Positions 6,508 to 8,473 of a DNA stretch of 8,473 nucleotides are shown here, in pieces. The notes beneath the pieces were generated by a model. It saw only the letters and a program-made list of their open reading frames with translations. It ran no database searches and was not told the origin of the DNA. A program made the translations under genes and the position numbers. Origin of the DNA: Thiolapillus brandeum (GTDB taxonomy: Bacteria > Pseudomonadota > Gammaproteobacteria > Chromatiales > Chromatiaceae); contig DRLF01000105.1 of assembly GCA_011051425.1 (NCBI GenBank), forward strand, positions 1-8,473, written 5' to 3'. How positions within the stretch are numbered: position 1 is the first letter of the stretch; the number at the start of each line of letters is the position of its first letter.

Positions 6508-7083
6508 ATGCTGCAAACCGTCTGGGAAGGAAAAAATACCGGTCATATCACCAGGATGCTCAATCTCGCCCATGCCGGGAATGCCGAGGCCAGAGAAGAA
6601 CTGCTGCCCCTGGTCTACCAGGAACTGAAAATGATCGCCGCCCAGCAACGCAGGCGTCAGGGCAAACCTTCCGACATGCTCAATACCACCGCTGTGGTCA
6701 ACGAGGCCTGGCTGCGCCTGCAGCAACACGGGCAAGACTACAAGAACCGCTATCATTTCCTTGCAGTCGCCGCCACCGCCATGCGCCAGCTGCTCATCGA
6801 CGAGGCCCGCAAGCAGTTGCGCAACAAGCGCGGTGGCGGCGCAGCCATTCAGGTTACCCTGGGAGAAAAGCTCAGCGTGGAAGATCAGGCCGTATGGATG
6901 GTGGCACTGGACCAGGCACTCACCCGGCTGGGTGATTACAATCCCCGCCTGCAGGAAGTGTTTCAGCTGCGGTTTTTCGTTGGCCTGACCGAAAAGGAGA
7001 CAGCAAAAGCACTGAACATCAGTGAAAGCACGGTCCGTCGAGACTGGGTAAAAGCCAAGGCCATGCTCTCCGTGGCGCTGTGA
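6508..7083 (+). CDS. ECF-type RNA polymerase sigma factor (TIGR02999 / Sigma70_ECF-like)
   Basis: A 191-residue sigma factor with only regions 2 and 4. Region 2 includes LLPLVYQELKMIA (32-44), NTTAVVNEAWLRL (59-71) and YHFLAVAATAMRQLLIDEAR (82-101), ending in a basic NKRGG. Region 4 carries a helix-turn-helix, LTEKETAKALNISESTVRRD (160-179). The layout matches the ECF group often found beside Ser/Thr kinases. The acidic DAED-type sequence that most ECF factors use in region 2.2 to bind core polymerase is replaced by LNTT, with T60 and T61 available as possible phosphosites. No anti-sigma gene is next to it, so the upstream kinase is the likely controller (inference). The ATG at 6508 has no clear Shine-Dalgarno; ATG 6556 is an alternative that would remove 16 residues but keep region 2. 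Its frame is the same as the kinase's, with only the kinase TGA between them. Confidence 0.9.
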   Translation: MLQTVWEGKNTGHITRMLNLAHAGNAEAREELLPLVYQELKMIAAQQRRRQGKPSDMLNTTAVVNEAWLRLQQHGQDYKNRYHFLAVAATAMRQLLIDEARKQLRNKRGGGAAIQVTLGEKLSVEDQAVWMVALDQALTRLGDYNPRLQEVFQLRFFVGLTEKETAKALNISESTVRRDWVKAKAMLSVAL

Positions 7084-7148
7084 AACCTTTGCACCCCTCT
7101 TTATACATCACCCCAATACCCACATAAAAAATAAATCCACGCCGATCT

Positions 7149-7185
7149 GACTGGTTGCAGGGTTTTCCGACGTATTCAGTAAATA
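7149..7185 (+). promoter_or_regulatory. Candidate promoter for the DUF1566 gene, possibly ECF-dependent
   Basis: The segment includes GGTTGCAGGGTTTT (7153-7166) and CGTATT (7171-7176). If CGTATT is the -10, resembling the CGT-containing -10 of many ECF promoters, a 16-bp spacer puts the -35 at GACTGG (7149-7154). If TTGCAG (7155-7160) is the -35, the -10 would fall near GTAAAT (7179-7184) with an 18-bp spacer. I cannot decide between these readings, and there is no second copy in the window to compare. Confidence 0.25.
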
Positions 7186-7188
7186 GAA

Positions 7189-7205
7189 GCGAAAAAAGTT
7201 TTCGC
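7189..7205 (+). repeat. Perfect 7-bp inverted repeat (hairpin) in the DUF1566 leader
   Basis: GCGAAAA (7189-7195) and TTTTCGC (7199-7205) pair perfectly around a 3-nt AAG loop. It lies 35 nt before the ATG, downstream of the candidate promoter, so it would be in the 5' untranslated RNA. It is not a rho-independent terminator, since no U-tract follows the right arm. It may stabilise the leader RNA or serve as a protein-binding site; it may also be chance. Confidence 0.45.
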
Positions 7206-7240
7206 CATTGTTCTGAGCTGAATATTTCGGAGACAAAACC

Positions 7241-8092
7241 ATGTCAACCAAAACCCATCTCTCTGCCTGGCCAATACCAGCCCACGCCCTTGTCATTCTT
7301 GGCGCACTTTCAGCCACGATGGCAGCCCAGGCCGTCGGCCTCACCGATACCGGACAGACACTCTGCTACAACGGCAGCGCCATGGTGGCCTGCGACGCAA
7401 TCACCACCGGAGACAGCGCCGCCTATCCCGCCCAGGATGGGCGTTTCGGGCGCGATGCAGCCGCCACCGCGGGACAGCTGAGCAAGACCGGTGGTGGAGA
7501 AGCCGGGTTCGACTATACCAGGGTCTGCAACAGCGGCGAGCTGGCCGGCGTAGGAAGCTGTCCCGCCAACCCTGTCCTGGGAAGCGGCAATGACGACTGG
7601 GGCTGCACCAAAGACAACATCACCGGCCTGACTTGGGAAGTGAAGATCGATGACGCCACACATCTGCGGCATAGGGACTGGTCGTACTCCTGGTACAGCA
7701 CCGACAACACCACCAATGGTGGATACGCCGGCACGCCGGATGGTGGTGACAACTGCCTGGATACCACCCGTTGCGATACCGAAAAATTCGTCACTGATGT
7801 CAACACGACAGGGCTTTGCGGCAACAGCGACTGGCGAATGCCCCACATAAATGAACTGCAAACTCTGACTCACTATGGAAAAACATACAACAGTGCACTC
7901 TTCGACAAAGGATACTTTCCCAATACCAACACCAATACCCAGACTGTCATGTTCTATTGGTCAGCTATGTCCCTAGCAATATTAGATCCCTCCCGTTGGG
8001 CATGGGCGTGGCGTGGGTCGAGCGAAAGTTTAGGCAGATCTTCCAAATCAACAGCGTATTTCGTGCGCCTGGTTCGGGGCGGACAACCCTAA
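7241..8092 (+). CDS. Exported DUF1566 (Lcl_C-like) domain protein
   Basis: A 283-residue protein with an N-terminal signal sequence (hydrophobic core about 14-29, likely cleavage after AQA at 31). The body matches the DUF1566/Lcl_C pattern: DDWGCTKDNITGLTWEVK (118-135), CDTEKFV (178-184), LCGNSDWRMPHINELQTL (192-209), YFPNT (225-229), YWS (239-241) and the terminal FVRLVRGGQ (274-282). This domain is known from the Legionella collagen-like protein C-terminus and has a C-type-lectin-like fold. The mature part has eight cysteines (42, 51, 96, 107, 122, 172, 178, 193), fitting disulfides in an exported protein. Function is unknown; surface attachment or ligand binding is a reasonable guess. The stop is doubled (TAA TAA). 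Codons after about residue 242 are less G/C-ended than the rest (CTA, ATA and TTA cluster). It is the first gene after the kinase/sigma pair and a candidate target of it. Confidence 0.88.
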   Translation: MSTKTHLSAWPIPAHALVILGALSATMAAQAVGLTDTGQTLCYNGSAMVACDAITTGDSAAYPAQDGRFGRDAAATAGQLSKTGGGEAGFDYTRVCNSGELAGVGSCPANPVLGSGNDDWGCTKDNITGLTWEVKIDDATHLRHRDWSYSWYSTDNTTNGGYAGTPDGGDNCLDTTRCDTEKFVTDVNTTGLCGNSDWRMPHINELQTLTHYGKTYNSALFDKGYFPNTNTNTQTVMFYWSAMSLAILDPSRWAWAWRGSSESLGRSSKSTAYFVRLVRGGQP

Positions 8093-8166
8093 TAAAGCAC
8101 AACCATCACGATATACATCGCAGCACAACAACGAACTGGACGCACAGCTACAAGAGGAAATTCATC
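8093..8166. other. Short spacer between the two DUF1566 genes
   Basis: This 74-bp spacer holds the second stop codon of the preceding gene and a strong Shine-Dalgarno, GAGGA at 8154-8158, 8 nt before the next ATG. I see no terminator hairpin and no copy of the promoter-like segment found before the first DUF1566 gene, so the two genes are probably cotranscribed. Confidence 0.55.
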
Positions 8167-8473
8167 ATGTCCCGCATGAATCACCTGTTCAATATCGAGT
8201 CATCACAACCCGCACAGAGCTGGCGTACAGCCAGCAAATACCTTGCCGGCATACTCTTTGCCACTATCCTGCCGTTTACAGGCGCAGAAGCGGTATGCAC
8301 CGCGGGTTATTCCGTCGCCAATCTGCCCGAATCCACCCCCAGCAACGACTTTGTCTCCAATACCGATGGCACTGTAATCCACAGCAACACAAGTTTGATG
8401 TGGGATCGCTGTGCGTTGGGAATGGTGTTGAATGACAACAACACACCGGGCGATTATACGGATGATACTTGCA
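8167..8473 (+). CDS. Second exported DUF1566-like protein, N-terminal part, cut by window edge
   Basis: The ATG at 8167 opens a frame of 102 complete codons running off the right edge. It is preceded by GAGGA with 8-nt spacing. Residues 1-24 form a long polar and basic n-region, residues 25-39 a hydrophobic core, and cleavage is likely after AEA at 42, just before a cysteine (VCTAGY). The mature start contains NTDGTVIHSNTSLMWDRCALG, matching the DGTVxDxxTGLMWxRC opening common in DUF1566/Lcl_C proteins. The C-terminal DUF1566 signature lies outside the window, so the assignment rests on this N-terminal motif and on the neighbouring DUF1566 gene. The two proteins share little sequence at their N-termini, so this is not a recent exact duplication. 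Confidence 0.8.
   Translation, partial: MSRMNHLFNIESSQPAQSWRTASKYLAGILFATILPFTGAEAVCTAGYSVANLPESTPSNDFVSNTDGTVIHSNTSLMWDRCALGMVLNDNNTPGDYTDDTC

Larger units (their letters stand above)
7084..7240 (+). promoter_or_regulatory. Intergenic regulatory region upstream of the first DUF1566 gene
   Basis: This 157-bp region separates the sigma factor from the first secreted-protein gene. It lacks a T-tailed terminator hairpin, so read-through from the sigma gene is possible. It contains an A/T-rich patch (about 7124-7136), a promoter-like segment (7149-7185), a perfect hairpin (7189-7205) and a strong Shine-Dalgarno, GGAGA at 7229-7233, 7 nt before the ATG at 7241. Confidence 0.6.

Noticed and set aside
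6307..6756. 149-codon minus-strand open frame across the kinase/sigma junction
   Set aside because: It is antisense to the kinase end and the sigma region 2, with no recognisable domain.
7084..7150. Terminator after the sigma gene
   Set aside because: I looked for a GC-rich hairpin with a T-tract and found none; the A-rich run near 7124-7132 has no preceding stem.
7310..7873. 187-codon minus-strand open frame
   Set aside because: It is a shadow of the DUF1566 gene, produced by its G/C-rich codons, with a glycine- and valine-rich sequence lacking motifs.
7920..7938. Short direct repeat CAATACC inside the DUF1566 gene
   Set aside because: It is explained by the repeated Asn-Thr codons of the NTNTNT stretch and is too short to be a mobile or regulatory repeat.

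Overview
This window looks like chromosomal DNA of a gammaproteobacterium. It has moderately high GC with mostly G/C-ended codons, an ATP-type PEP carboxykinase, and a Ser/Thr kinase next to an ECF sigma factor followed by secreted DUF1566 (Lcl_C) proteins. The lineage assignment is inferred from protein style; no rRNA, tRNA or other phylogenetic marker is present. I found no transposase, CRISPR array, tRNA or phage gene.

Layout: (1) 1-510, minus strand: the N-terminal 170 codons of ATP-dependent phosphoenolpyruvate carboxykinase (pckA), running off the left edge. (2) 511-759: a divergent intergenic region with a perfect 9-bp inverted repeat. (3) 760-2072, plus strand: a two-gene unit with a 4-nt ATGA overlap, encoding a VanZ-like membrane protein and an exported ComEC-like metallo-beta-lactamase-fold protein. 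(4) 2026-2475, minus strand: a Nudix hydrolase whose 3' end overlaps the MBL gene by 47 bp and whose start lies 17 bp from the divergent HAD gene. (5) 2493-7083, plus strand: a HAD-superfamily hydrolase, a large transmembrane Ser/Thr kinase with a long TPR-like C-terminal region, and an ECF sigma factor resembling TIGR02999/Sigma70_ECF. Gaps are 25 and 66 nt, so these are probably one operon. (6) 7084-7240: a regulatory intergenic region with promoter-like sequence and a perfect 7-bp hairpin. (7) 7241-8092 and 8167 to the right edge, plus strand: two consecutive exported DUF1566 proteins, the second cut by the window.

The most interesting part is the right half. It reads as a signalling cassette: a one-pass membrane kinase with a large putative periplasmic sensor, a sigma factor lacking the acidic DAED-type motif in region 2.2 and carrying two threonines there, no anti-sigma gene, and secreted surface-type proteins immediately downstream. 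The working hypothesis is that the kinase phosphorylates and activates the sigma factor, which then transcribes the DUF1566 genes. The parts are visible in sequence; the wiring is inference based on known kinase-controlled ECF systems such as Vibrio EcfP/PpkT2.
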